From: Phoronis australis
Taxonomy: Eukaryota > Phoronida > Phoronidae
NCBI GenBank assembly: GCA_002633005.1
Contig: NMRA01000022.1
Location: 1,018,225-1,082,224, forward strand
Length of the DNA: 64,000 nt
Direction: 5' to 3'
The notes below the pieces were generated by a model. It was not told the origin of the DNA. It made no database searches and was given only the letters and a program-made list of their open reading frames with translations. Every line of letters starts with the position of its first letter. Position 1 is the stretch's first letter. A program made the position numbers and the translations under genes. Positions 46,741 through 59,734 of the stretch are shown piece after piece.

Positions 46741-49700
46741 CTGTTTTGAAGCTTCCCGTTGCTGTCAGTCTCTAACAATGAGAGATATCATTTTGTTCAA
46801 CAAACCAAACTTCAGTCAACTATTGAAAAAACACAGTGAAACCATCAAGAAACCAAGCATTTACATCTAATTAATAACTTCAACTTTATACGTATATTTT
46901 ACTTGTTCTGCTGTTTTTGTAACGACGACAGAAAATAACTAAGTACGTTAAAAAAAAAAAAAAAAAAAAAAATCCAAGAATTTGATTGATCAGTGAGCTC
47001 ACATGTAATTCTACAAAGAGCGTCTCCTTGAGTTACTGGTAGCTTCAACGTTCAGTTATTAGTAGCAAGAAATTACGCGACTGGTTTTATATGAGTAAAA
47101 GGCATTATTTAATTTTTAGTTTTTAGGATGAAGTGCACCTTTATTATTATTGTAGTGCTAAATTCATCATCTGAGCAAACGCTAACACACTTTCCACTAC
47201 GTACTTCTAAGTCAACGCTAATGTTGCTGTCTCTTGTCAACTCTCCTTGACCCGCTTAACCTGAAATGGCATTTAGAATAAAGAGTTTCTACTACCAACT
47301 AATAACTTTTGAAAAAATCGCAACAGTGTAACTGTGAGAGTCTGTATGCAACGGGTCATGACATGATTATACTGATAGATCACTGTTATCAAAAGTCCAA
47401 TATAACCTGTGTGGATTGTAAAAGAACTTTTACTGGTGGCCAAGCAAGTCATACTCACTCATCACCGGTCGTGGTCAAAAGGAAATAACAGGCTGTCAGG
47501 TCCTTACAAGATCTAAAGGCAAGCAATACGCGGTCTATATCGGAATTTATGTTTTTCGACTACGCGCAGACTGTAATAATTTTTGGAGTCATCGTCATTC
47601 TGACTTGACGGTTTACTGCCGATCTAACGTTTGAAAGTCTAATGGTGAATTTACAACACTCAAATGTTTTGAAAACTAATGCCCAGCAAACGGTTGCAAA
47701 CGTTACAAAAGGAATACTTCGACTCTTAAGGTTATCTCAAACGATGTTTAGTGAAACCTATTCTAACTGAGCTATCAAAAAAGGCTATCTCAACTAGTAA
47801 CGAGGCACGCGAAAACATCACGCGTTACACTGTGATTAAATAACGACTAGGTGCGTGTGGTGTAAATCGCGAAGTCGTGCTTTTTAGCGAGGTCTCAGCG
47901 TAGGTCCTAGGGTTACTGAAGTCTACCAAAGACGTTAACAAGACTATTCACTTTGGCCGCTGCCATTATTGTGTCGTGGACCGTGGCGACACCTGGCGGG
48001 TGTATGTGCGCCGACGAAGTACGCGAGGCGTTGACTATGGCCGATTTCAATTTGCCAAATTCGAAATTGTGAAGTGTCTTTGTTTAAAATATTGAAAACA
48101 AAAAATATGAACAGTGTAATGGAAGAATAGAGTAAATAAAGAAAAACAAATTAAAAAGCAAAGGTAATGAATTACGAGAACTACATCATAAGCAAGAGGG
48201 TGACTCAGTAATGAGAGATGAGCAGGTGAAAGTAGGTGATTGGAGGGTGGGGAGGTACAGGATTTTGTCCAGGGGGGTCAAGAAAGTAATGAACAAAAGG
48301 TATCTGCTGAAGAAGAGGTAGGAGCAAAAACGGGGGTAGGGGAGGGCGCCCCTCAACCAAAAGGTTGGGGGCGGACATAGCTTTCTTCCCCCAAAAACCC
48401 AGGTGTTAATGTCAATTAATAAACAATTAATTATTAAAACTTTCAACGTAAAAATTTGTTTTAGAATAAAATTGAAAAGTCAATACTCAAAATCTAAGAA
48501 TTAAACATGTAGTTATGATATGTTTCATGGTGTATTCTGAGGTTGCGGCATGATAATTTTTTTGCTCTTTTGAGTGTCTGTTCAGTCCTGCGTCCGCTGC
48601 ACGCGAATGGCCACGTTACAAGTATGCGGAGGTTGTTTTACGTTTCAGCTTCTCATGACTTACGGCAGTGATAAGACGTATGTCTGCTATCTGTGAGTGA
48701 AATGTGGCCTAGCATTCGGTTATTTTTCTTTAAAATTTTGAAAGTTATGTCAACCAAAATGGTATGTTTCTGTTAAAAATCAACTCCCATTTGCCAAAGA
48801 TTTGCCTAAATATCCGTAAATAAGTCCATTCAAGAACAGCACTGTCTCTGGCCTGGCATACAAACAATTATATCGGTATAGAGTATCTTTGATACAAATG
48901 GTGTCATCATCCCGAGTCGAGTTACCAGTTGTGTAAACAAACTGTAGGCTCTACACACGGACAGGCTACCAGTGCGAAGTCTCATAGCCTCCACCGGTGG
49001 GGGGGGGGGGCAGCATGCGTATGACGTCAGGTGGACAAAAGGGTTTTGGCCAACATTCACCATTCTGCCCCTCTCTATCGCCCCTGACTCTACCCAGCAT
49101 ACAGCTGGCTAGGTGGCTGGAGAGGAAAGTTGCTTCATGTCTTCAGTCATCACGAGACACTCACTGACAACACTGAAGTGCAGTGTGATAGAACTCCGGG
49201 GAAGAGAAGTATCAAGCAAAACTCGCCATGGTTCAGTTTTGCCGCTAGTCTAGTTATTAACTTTGAGGGGAATAGGGCCTGATAATTAAGAACGAGGCGA
49301 AGAGACAAGTCATCATGTAAATCCTAATATTAAGAAGTAACGAACAGTTGCTTCTCTCTAAGACCAGAACGTACAGCTACGCAAGTGTTCAAGTAGTGCA
49401 CAGGCTGTTGTGGAGTACGTTTATGTAATCGAAATAATTAAACCAAGTGTGCGCATACTGTACCAAGAGACGCTTATTGAAGTAGGCCTACAGGCTGCCA
49501 AAAAACTGTAAGACCAGAATATAGTGAAATTTAATTCTGTATACTGTCACTGAAACAGACATAAATAGTCAACACATATATTGAGAGTGAACGTGTTACC
49601 GGTATGCAACTGATGTATTCACTGCGAAAGGTGCCTGGTAAACATGGGTCAGGTTCAGCTAAGAAACAAACGCATCTTAGTAGTACTATGCAGTTGCTTC

Positions 49701-52180
49701 AAGAATCTGATGGAAGCGACATTACAAATAGTCAACTATTTCAGCTAGTCAACGTTTTAACCAAGTACATCCCGGCTGAACCAAATGACAGCAAGTATCA
49801 CGATAGTTCACCTGTAGTGCCTGGTATCGCACAGGTAAGCACAGGTAGAAGTTCGAATAATGGCGGCTTTAATTAGCATAAATTATGAAAATTCACCACC
49901 TATCAGCCAAAAATTTGCACTATTCAATGTGCTGACCATGGAAACACTAGGACCTAGCTAAAATCAAAGTCACGTATTCTCATTTAAAATACACCGCAAT
50001 GTCTCCCTTAATCTCGCGAAGCAGTTTTGCTTTTTAGCGGGGTCCTAGCGTTACTTGTTCACAGGTTCACCCCCTGGCTCCCGGGCTCAAAAACTTGACA
50101 GCACTAAAGGGCAAAGTGGGGGAAATGATTTAGTCTTCTATGTTATCCCGGAGGGCGATTGCCCAGAAACCTGGGAACAATGTGAGCCGAAAATTCAAAG
50201 AAATCATTCAGTCAAACTTGAGTATGGTCACTGAGCTAGCTAATCGTTTGGGGGCTACTGAAAGAGAGCAGAAGCAGACTGGTTATTGTGAAATTTCCAA
50301 GCTCGGACAAAAAGACCCGGCTGATTCTACGTAACGAAAAAGAAGTGAAGAACATGCTTGAATGTTTTATGAAATACCATATTGCCGCGCCATTAGGCCC
50401 ATAGGTGTCTTTGCGGAAGTGCGCTTATATGTAAAACTCAGTCACGTGCGCCAATAGGTAAACCTCTTGAGTAAAACTGGCGCGAAAAAGGCATTATTCC
50501 GAATATAAGTAAATGGGCTTAAAACCGTGGCACTGCGGTAAAGCGCTGTTCAAAATCAGTTTTTAAAAAGAAAACGGGTGCGCCTATATGCTTATGTATG
50601 AGCCTGTGCAGGGCGGAAATACTTGAGCTCATATGCCAAACTTAGGCGCGTGCTTCAATACGTGAACCACTTAGGTAAAAAGGTCGCGAAAAAGGTATTA
50701 TTTAGGATTTAGGTTTATGAGCATAAAGGCGCGGCAATACGGTACTGCTGTGCAAGAGAGTAAAACTTATTTCTTTCACTCGTTCATCGACTACGGTACT
50801 GCATGCACGTATAGGAAAATTCTGGTGCAGTCTTGGTGAGGTGTACATCTCGGTCTACAGAGCTTACGAGTGGTGGTATTGGCGAAAAATGTCTTTTATT
50901 GAGTCTTGGAATCGCCATGTACTGCAGAACAAAGTAAGTCCATCAAGAATAATGGAAAATATGGCACACGTACATGTATTCCTCCATAGTACAAATGGTA
51001 ATTTGTGTTATTATAGAGACCAAAGTGACGTGAGTGTTTTTGTCAGTGACTGTCTTTGAGATGTTAAATTTATTTGCCGTGTGAGTCCGGTTTTGAATTT
51101 GTGGCAAGTTATAATGTTATTGTGGAATGAATACTTGTTTGGTTCAGAAAATAATGTTATTTTATGTTACGTACATTAACCGCCGCAGCGAGTCACTGCG
51201 TATGAAAGTAGCTTGGAGAAATACGGTTTGATTGGGTTAGAGAAACTCTTAGAAAATATCGCCTTTGAAATTTCTGTTATTGTTGCAGGCGATCTGGCAA
51301 ATTGTTTCAAGCAAAGTCTTTGTCACTCGTCTCATCCACCGTGGGGGATTCAGAAGTGAAAAAAAATAATGCTTAGAGTTGCGTCTAATGTGATACCAAT
51401 TTAGCAATACCACAGATACACGTTAATTATTACTCAGCATATGACTAGGTATATTTGAAAAACCTAAATTCACTTCCCATTTGAGTTAGAAACAGGTTAA
51501 GGTCAATTTCACAGCGGTAAGTGGTCTAACACAAAACTTAATTTCGACAACTGAACTGGGGTTTGTCCCTTTAAAACATTTCACTTGCCGAAGTCGCAGT
51601 TTTGTGCCATGTGGTCAGGAGATCTTAACACACAGGTATGTCGACTTTTCAGGTGTAATTTGCCACTTCTCTGTAGTGAGAGACTGTTAAAAGTACAAGT
51701 GAAGAGACCCTGTTTCGACGCATGTGGAAGACGCAAAATGTGGTCTTTTCGGTAATATCTTGCTGATAGTATACCTCAATGCTTATATTCGGAAAATACT
51801 ATTTGTTGAATTTATAGCACGCTGGGCGTAATTTTGGTAACAGGGGGAGGGGCTACAAAAGTTAAAGGTTTAAACAACAGAAACATACATGTCCTATTTT
51901 TCATTATTTGGCATTCGTTGACGCTTTATAATTTGAGTAACTCTCCAAGCCCTAGAACTTTCTAATTTTGGCTTCTAAGACTGAAAATTTCCATGGGTCG
52001 TCACATAATTCCCCATATATTTATGTTAACTCAGGCATCAATGGATTATCTTGGAACAGAGGAAGTGTCATTTGGTATGGTCTCGGTTTTAAACGTAACG
52101 AAATGCTTACGTAAAGCGTAATTTTTAAATTGGACTTACTGTAGTTAAATGGTTCAAAATTCAGATTATCACTACATAAA
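46741..52180. other. Gene-free region with short repeats
   Basis: It contains a poly(A) tract (46949-46971), two related miniature elements (about 47840-47930 and 49950-50065), a G-run near 49000, and one stray unit of the 160-bp repeat near 49855. Frames at 49604-49876 and 50140-50334 are open but show no domain or splice support. Confidence 0.5.
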
Positions 52181-52189
52181 TGCGCACGA

Positions 52190-52330
52190 GAACGCGCACA
52201 CACATGCGTACCCATAACCGTACGCACACTTACATGTGTGCCGCACGCCCACGCACACTAACACACGTACATGTATGCACCCACAGACACGCACATGTAA
52301 ACACGCACACACATGCACACGCATACATGC
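52190..52330. repeat. CA/CG-rich cryptic microsatellite
   Basis: An imperfect CACACG/CACGCA stretch ending about 50 bases before the splice acceptor at 52381. The frames within it are artefacts of the repeat. Confidence 0.85.
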
Positions 52331-52381
52331 CGCATTTCCAGAGAATTTCATCAAATCAACGCCTTCTTACTCTTGTTGCAG

Positions 52382-52675
52382 TAAGCGTCTTGCAATTGCA
52401 ACGTCAGCGACAGCTTTTGCTTTTCTGCTCGGGTTCCTCCTTCAGCTAAACTGTTTATCGACAGAGGTCCCACAGACACTATTTCAACGAAGAGTAAATA
52501 GTACCAAAGATCGGTCTCTTCAAGTCAAGTTCGTTTACCATACGCAAGTACCCCAATGTTTGTCTTCATATTACCTTCTCTCCAGCATTGTTGGTGACCA
52601 CAAGTCATGTCGTTGTCTCGTTGTTGTGCTGTCCTACAAAACGTTGTGTACGAATACTTCGTATCCGCACGTGAG
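52382..52675 (+). CDS. Glycosyltransferase-like gene, anchor exon
   Basis: Acceptor TTGTTGCAG ends at 52381 and donor GTAAGA after GTGAG starts at 52676. It encodes the membrane anchor (LAIATSATAFAFLLGFLLQL) and a stem, then VKFVYHTQVPQC and CRCLVVVLSYKTLC. It leaves AG, which the G of the next exon completes. Confidence 0.65.
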
Positions 52676-55600
52676 GTAAGATACGGTGACGCAGAAACCG
52701 ATAGTAATTACAGTTCATTGGCAGCAATTATAGAACGACACTTGCTTAAAATATGAATTGTGGTATACAGGGAGTGCATGACATACTGGGGGCGAGCGGA
52801 AACCGGCAAACTTTGATAAAACTTATAGTTCGGAAGCCAGTGGCTGGTTGCATGAAACAGTCCGAAATAGGGATTCAGCTATGCTCCTTAAATCTTTGTT
52901 GTTTCGTTCTTTAAGCACAGATGTAAGATTTTCCTCTAACCTTATCTTTATTATGAACTCTTCTTTAAATAATGGTGTTTCAACATATCTAAAAACTAAA
53001 CCCTTAATTCAATCAAAACAATTAGGGGGCGCTGCATGAAAGAATCCCTATTTATTTTCAATAATATTGGGAATTCAGTGTATAGTTCACTATCGATTTG
53101 TATCAAACCCAAAAATTGGCATAGTAATGACACTCAAACAGCATAATATAAAACAATCAGTGTTTTCACAAACCCAGAGTTCCTAGTTGGGACTGTTTCA
53201 TGCAACCGACCACAGGGGGCTAAACCTGGACTTGTCGGATAAATTTTTTTCTTTGCTGTTTCACATAGCCTAGGTTTAAGTGACTATAAAGTAGGCAGAT
53301 GACTGTTAGCAACCGTCGATCATCTTTAAACATGCAAATTAAGGTCGCCATTATGTCAAATTCTATTTTTGCACATAATTTCCTCACCAAGCACAGCAGG
53401 TACATTATTTCGGATCGGAAAATTTAATAGTACTAGGTTTTGGGGAATGCATCGTAAATTTGCATAATTTATGCAAACTAAGTCCGCTATTATTCAAAAT
53501 TCTACTTATGTATATAGCTGTGGAACCAAGCATCACAGGTAAGAAATCATGATATTTGGACTTGTGCTCCTGTGCTCAATCACGTTAAAGAAATGAGTTT
53601 GCAATTTGCATGATAAATTTGCATAATTTATAAAGGTTGCTATGGTTAAAAGTTCTGTTTCTTCTCGTTACTTTCTTATGGGGCCCTACATGTAGATTCC
53701 TTAGTATTTGCACTGGTGAATTTAATGAATTCTGTCATTACATAGTAAATTTAAATAATCTGTAAATTATTACACACATAACTATATGTTTCCAATGTAC
53801 GTCTACGTAATGTATATGACTGTTCTACGCTTACTAGGAGATTCCATAGTTGTGATATTTGAAGCTGTTCCTTTTCATAATAATGCACACAGAGCACAAA
53901 GTCTGTACTGTACATTTGTGTCATCCGAAACAACCGTAACTTCACATGCACACTTCACGGCCTGCTACACAATAACGGAGCAGGCTTCTTCTTGGGATGT
54001 GTCCAGGTAATACCTAATGCTAATGCCATTGATCTATATTAAGGGTCAGGGACCGTCATCAGTGATCACCTGCTTGTATTCCTTACCAACTACTAGCCTT
54101 TCTCCGAAGTCTGATGACATTGCCCTTATTGCTTCGTGCACATTAACTGTTGGAGTAGCAACCCTGCCACTGCGCTATTGTTTACTACTGGGTCTTTGGG
54201 ATGGACTTTGGAATCCAGTAGATCGGTGCTGGTATCTACTTTTTGACAGATACGGGCAATATTCTGGGCATCTGCTTCAAAAAGTGCCTTACTTTCTTCT
54301 ATGTGATAGATTTCAGAACAAGATGCAAAGCTATCACTCTTCATCTCTCCAAGACCTGTTTTAGTATTGTAGGACAAATGGCAACCTGAACCAAGAGCTT
54401 TTTTAAAAGCTTAAAATCTCAAACAAGAGATTCTTAAAAGATTTCTTCTTTCATAGAAATTCCCTGCTACTCACTGCTGTTTTCGTATCATATTAATGTG
54501 GTCCCTATAAACTGAACGCTCCGAGCCCCATTCCAGCATTCACTCAATACAGGTCATGATCTGTGGGAGCAGCACAGTTGTATTGTTTTGGAATTTATTG
54601 TCTCAAACTGCTGAGCACACACTACACGGAATATTTTCTCAAACAAATTTTGCAAATTGATCATGCTGCAACCTACAAACAGGTTTCATTAAATTCGATA
54701 AGCCCAGAAACACGGAGGCAAATATACAGTGTATTAACCTCTGATATCTGATGCAGCAGTTGCAAGCACAAATGTAATTTTGAATAACGGTAGTTGTAAT
54801 TAGTGTAAATTATCAATTATGCATATTCATTATGACCATGAAAACATGAGATTTGACAAGAAAATAATCTACATGCAATGCCCGAAAGGAAGTGATGAAA
54901 GAGTATTTCGCAAGTTTATCATGCAACAATTTTCAAACTGATTTCATTAAATCAATGGACCACAGAAACATGGGTGCAGACGTTAAAATAGTTAACTTTT
55001 GCCTGATACTTAAGCAAAGGTTAAATTTTGAATAATGGAAGTCTTAATTTCCATATATTATGCAATTCCACGATGTATCCTCCAGCAAACGAGCTCCATT
55101 AAATCACTGACCATGGGAACATAGGTGAAAACTTTAAAATAACCTGTCTGAAGTACTTGGTAAGGACGTTCTAAGCAAAAACACAATTTTGAATAATGGC
55201 GGTCATAATTTGCATTAATTATGCAAATTTATCATGCAACAACATGCAAACTGATGTCATTAAATTAATTGGGCATAGGAATACAGGTGAAAATGACAAG
55301 AGAGTTCACCTGTGGTGCTTGGTACCGTAGCGATAAGAAAGAGTAATATTTTTAATAATGGCGGCTTTAATTTGCATAAATTATGCAAATTCACTACCTT
55401 CTCCCCAAAAACTTACACTATTAAATTTGCTGACGGTTGAAACGTGGGTGGAAACATCAATCTGCCTGCAGTGCTTGGTAAAGAAATTATACTCAAATAT
55501 GAATTTTTTCATAAAGGCGGACTTAATTTGCGTGTTTAAAAAAATACTCAACTTTTGCGAACGGTCATCCACCTAAGCCATGATTACCTATGCTTAGGCT

Positions 55601-56564
55601 ACGTAATAAAAGCAAAGAAAAACTTTATCCAGCAAATCCAGGTTTATATTTTTCTCCCAAAATTCAACATTTCAGTGGCGTCCATCGATAGTGTACGCTG
55701 GTGCGGTATTGTGGTCGTGCCTTCTACATATAAATGTACATATGCTTTCACTGGAGTTATCTAGCGATCTTCTTTTATAGGTATTTCCACGTGCCAGGTA
55801 CATCTTTGAACTCCGGCCGAAATTTACTGCATAATTACACCGCAACGTACTTGACCAAAACTGGGGCAATGTATTACATATTCATGGACCAGGACGCCAT
55901 TTTCCAGAGGACTGACCCTTCTCTTCTGGAACCTAGTGTTCGCGCGAAAGTAGATCCAACCCTACCTATCCTACGACAATATGAAAACTTTTTACTTAGA
56001 ATTAAACCGGCTGCTAGCACTTCTATCTATTCGACGTCGACCAATGCCACGCGATTCAAGGAAGATTTTTTTACTACGTGTTGCGAGATGAAGAACGGCA
56101 ACAGGTTGCTATTCCCGGAATTTTTCCCAATGATAAGCTTCGACACGTGCATGTTTGTTTTTCATGCTGACGCAGCTCCTCACTTGTTTCCGATACCGTT
56201 GACATACGAGTCAAAGTCGTGGTGGATGAGTGATGTCATAATACCATTCAGGGTGTACGCTAAATACCGAGGACAGGCTCTTGTATATTCTCCAATGCAC
56301 ACCTTGAACCGTGATCACGGGGATTACCCCAAAATAGGCGGAGGTGTTGTTGGATATGACGTCGTTATGAACGAGGAACGGGACTTAGCGCCATCTTCTG
56401 TTCGCAATAGCATTGTATGGAAGGATCCTTTGTTTAAAGGAAAGCGACAGCCTCCTTATTATTCAATGGTTAATCCACAGTTTGAGTATGTTCCGTACAG
56501 TAAAAATCCAAACATGGTACCTTTTCACGCAGTTCTAAACTCTTCAGGCAACGCGAGTACCTAA
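52382..56564 (+). CDS. Putative Golgi type II glycosyltransferase-like gene, 5' end missing
   Basis: Exons 52382-52675 and 55781-56564 join in phase (AG + G = Arg) to 359 residues ending at TAA 56562-56564. The first exon needs two bases from an unseen upstream exon that should hold the start. Residues 2-3 (KR) precede a hydrophobic span of about 4-23, fitting a type II membrane anchor. The lumenal part has N-glycosylation sites (NST, NTS, NYT, NAT, NSS). Then come GTSLNSGRN and YYIFMDQDAIF (DQD at 135-137), which resembles the metal- and sugar-nucleotide-binding DxD motif of GT-A enzymes. C-terminal marks are SWWMSDVIIPF and LNRDHGDYPKIGGG. The exact family and sugar are not recognised. The length suits a small Golgi transferase. 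Confidence 0.65.
52838..53215. mobile_element. 378-bp miniature inverted-repeat element
   Basis: Its ends, 26 bp each, are inverted with three mismatches and share GGTTGCATGAAACAGTCC. A second inner inverted pair is AATAGGGATTC / GAATCCCTATT. No clear target duplication. It lies in the intron of the glycosyltransferase-like gene. Confidence 0.8.
53219..55655. repeat. Large intronic inverted repeat of 160-bp units
   Basis: The left arm (53219-53760) is the inverted, diverged form of part of 54640-55655. Units of about 160 bp carry AATAATGGCGG followed by TTTGCATAAATTATGCAAAT. The outer ends match too (AGCAAAGAAAAA, ATCC, CAGGTTTA). It fills most of the 3.1-kb intron. A related single unit is near 49855. 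Confidence 0.8.
55781..56564 (+). CDS. Glycosyltransferase-like gene, catalytic terminal exon
   Basis: Acceptor TTTTATAG ends at 55780. This 784-base exon is open to TAA 56562-56564 and encodes 260 residues: YFHVPGTSLNSGRN, YIFMDQDAIFQR, FPMISFDTCMFVFHADAAP, SWWMSDVIIPFRVYAKYRG and LNRDHGDYPKIGGG. It is by far the longest open stretch in the window. Possible ATTAAA poly(A) words are at 56819 and 56964. Confidence 0.75.
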
Positions 56565-59428
56565 CATTCACAGAACAATGTTAATCCAAAGCCTCTTTGG
56601 TTCAACATCAAATTTTTTAGCACTCGTATTTTCCTCCGATATCTTTATCCCAGCCGTTTTACACCCTATCCACCTGTATCTGTTTTCAAATTGGTATTTC
56701 TCTGGTGTCGATTCTACATGTAGCTGCTCATGTTCCCAGTATACATCCCGATTTCTTCTAGACACGATTATACAAATTTTCACGAATCGACTTTCTACAA
56801 ACGCGTTGGGTCATTAGCATTAAATAACCTATGGGATTTTGGGGATGCCAATCGGAAATTAGCGCGGCAATTGCAAGAGAATTAAACGTACAGAGATTCA
56901 GGTTGATTTAAATTTTAACCGTCTCATTTGTCAAATTCGGGTTCATCATGTGTAACTCTATACATTAAAGAGAAGGCATTAAAAACTCTACCTCTGACTC
57001 TGAATTTCTGTCACAAAATTTGTGCTCGGAATACTTTAGTACAGTGTGGGAGTCAAAGTACGTCAAAATAAGTTTTTTTCACCCCGCAATGTGGCTGATA
57101 TTGGTGGGTACCAGGAGACAGAGCAACTGAAAACTGTCGCAAATAATTTTGATTAAACTTTTACGCTAGGCGCGCTCAGAGACAGAAAACGCAAAAACGC
57201 GACTGTTTGGCCAAAACAGGTTCATGAGAGTTGAGGTGGAGACGTGTTTCTAGCAACATTCGCAAGTCGCGTTATTTCGTATTACTACTGAAAATAAACC
57301 GAGTTGTAATAATTTGAACAGGTTAGTGAAAATGCCAATAATATGGCGTGAAGTGCGATTTGGGTATGGGTTGCATACCGTGTGGATCACATGGATTGCC
57401 TGGCTATGCCCATTTGTCAATTTTTGCGTGTTAGTTCACTTTTATCCCTTTAAATATATTTTCAGTCAATATGGCGGTTTCGATCTTGAGGCTGTACACA
57501 AATTTCACGTCTATTCTGGATCATGAATCCATATACACTGCATTATTTTGTAGTATTAGATCCATTTGGTAGTATTTTACTGCTGAGATATCTGGACTTT
57601 TCTAGTCTTTGTTTTTAACATCAAAAATTCAAAACTATTTACAGTGCAATTTATTGCTGGCATATACATGTAGCAAGGCGAACTTCATTTCACAACACGC
57701 CGACGTATTGCCTCAAGGATGAACATTTTTTAAATGAAAATGACAAGCCTCGGGATTTTGACGATATTTCCAAGTGGTTTTGCCTATGTTATCAATCTGA
57801 GACGAGTGCAGGATTTGTTTTCTCACGTGAACCGTTATAGCGATCTTTTTCGCTGAAAAACTCGACGTGTCCAATACTTTCAACCACACGTAAAAACACA
57901 CTTGCGCAATGCAAAGTAATTCAGATACTTTTTATTAATAGGTTTATTTTAAGCTTAATAATTGTTAATTGCATTCAGCTTTAGTACAAAATGTTCAAGT
58001 TGGAATCTAATAAATAGTCTTTGAAGTTGTAATATTAAAACTTAAAAAATAATTATAAATATGTCAGCAAGGCTTCCCCGCGCGTGAGCACTGAATTGAC
58101 CTTGAGAGAGCACAGCTAGACAGACTCGCCGCGTTTCTTGGGCTGGGGCTCGTCTCCGTTTGAATGAACGTGGATATGGAATTCGCCGCCGAAGATGGGT
58201 CCGTTTAAGAAGTTGTCTGCATATTCCTCCGACTGGGAGTACGTACAGTTGCGACATCCGATTTGTCAATCAGAACCTTGTCAACTAGGGTGACTCACCT
58301 TCTCGTAATTCCGGCATTGTTTGGTTGGCGCCCGTTTGTTTTTTTTTTGTGTTTTGCAGACCATAAAGTGTAAGGCGCATGTATTTCTACTGTGCACTAC
58401 TTTGTATTTTGCCCATGTGTACGTAATATCAAAAAATTACGTTCTCGGTGTTATTAACCAGTCGTGACGTAACACATTCCAGGTCATGTGAGACAGCAAA
58501 GATAGTTCTTTCGTATGTGTGTTGATATACAGTATTGTGCTGTAGTTGACATATTTACATGGGTGAAAGTAGCGATGTGCGTCAGGTATATCATTGGCTA
58601 GTTGTTATGTAATCTTAGAAATACCGAACTGTGTTGGCTTATCATCTGTTTGTTTATAGTTGAAATTAGTTGACATTATTAGTTGGTAATAAACAGTTAT
58701 ATTATTTCGCCGATTTAGTTTGTGCTTTGTTACCGGTGGTCGCGGCTGTCCGCCCAGCATATGCACGTTGAGCATACCTGACTAATGTTCAGTGAACCTG
58801 TCTTGTGTAGCCAGTATAATCTGAACCGCCATTTTCAAAAAGACGTCGCTCTAGTCAGCTGGCAACTGTCTTTCACGTATGACGTCCACTTCACTTTTAC
58901 AAAAGTGATCGCAAAAATGGGTGATGAGGCTAAATCTCGCGAGATCTTATCGGTTTGAATCCGCGCCAAATAAACCGCAGAAAAACGGTTCGATTTAATT
59001 TGAAAGTTTAGTAGGAGTTCGAATGACCTTCTTAAAAGTCGTAATTATAATCCTTGTAGATGAGAAAATCCGTATTTATCGACTCATTTATGTATCAAAA
59101 TAAAGACTTTTCTCCTTTGTCTTGGTATACTTGGGGAAAACCCTACATCTGTACTTAATTATGGAATCCCCGAGTGGAACGGACGTTATTGGGGGTACCT
59201 GTAGTATTAACTGAAGCACTTTTAAAACGAAAAACATCATTTGGAAGGTTTAGTTATCACCTAAGTGAATATTAAACGTTCTCTGTGCGGCTAAATTAAA
59301 ATAAAGCTAGGAGAAGAAGCACAGTTGACAGATCAGCAGATCCGCTATTGACGTTCCCACACCGAACTACAATTTGAATGCTCATTAGCCAACGTTCAGT
59401 AGATCTTCGAGACCATCATAGCCGATAG
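56565..59428. other. 3' flank and gene-free region
   Basis: No coding sequence or notable repeat is seen, apart from AT-rich simple stretches. Confidence 0.55.
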
Positions 59429-59734
59429 GGTTGGAACATTTGGAGAACTATTTCCCTCTTAAAGAAGTGCAAAAAAATTACCGAGTTGACGGAAACGTTT
59501 GACATTAAATGCTGTGCACTAGACAAATTACAATGCCAGAACAGCAACGACTCATTCGTAAGACGACAGTGATGATGATACTGATGACGAAGAAACTAGT
59601 GATGACGTTTTTAGTACTGTTCCAATTAGTGATGTGATTAAATCATCAAGTTTATTCACTCTGAGGCGCGAAACTCTTGCTTCCAACGTGGCAACTGCGG
59701 CAATCGACGAAGGCTACATTGTGTACGAATGGCC
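59429..59734 (+). pseudogene. Coding-like stretch with a one-base frameshift
   Basis: From a possible acceptor (GATAG, 59428) one frame reads GWNIWRTISLLKKCKKITEL and on to LQCQNSNDSF (59557). One base further on, another frame continues DDSDDDTDDEETSDDVFSTV and on to AAIDEGYIVYEWP, then a donor-like GTGAGT (59735). The composition (Cys/Lys-rich, then acidic) looks coding, and one extra base near 59558-59561 would explain the break. It is unrecognised: a decayed exon or transposon gene. Confidence 0.4.

Noticed and set aside
49604-50334. Two open frames, one with a helical look (LANRLGATEREQKQTG)
   Set aside because: No splice partners or domain. One overlaps the start of a repeat unit (AATAATGGCGGCTTTAATT), so coding is unlikely.
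52180-52449. His/Thr-rich frame
   Set aside because: It is a translation of the CA-rich microsatellite. The true exon begins at the acceptor ending 52381, in another frame.
52848-53039. 63-residue frame
   Set aside because: It lies wholly within the 378-bp inverted-repeat element and has no homology I can recognise.
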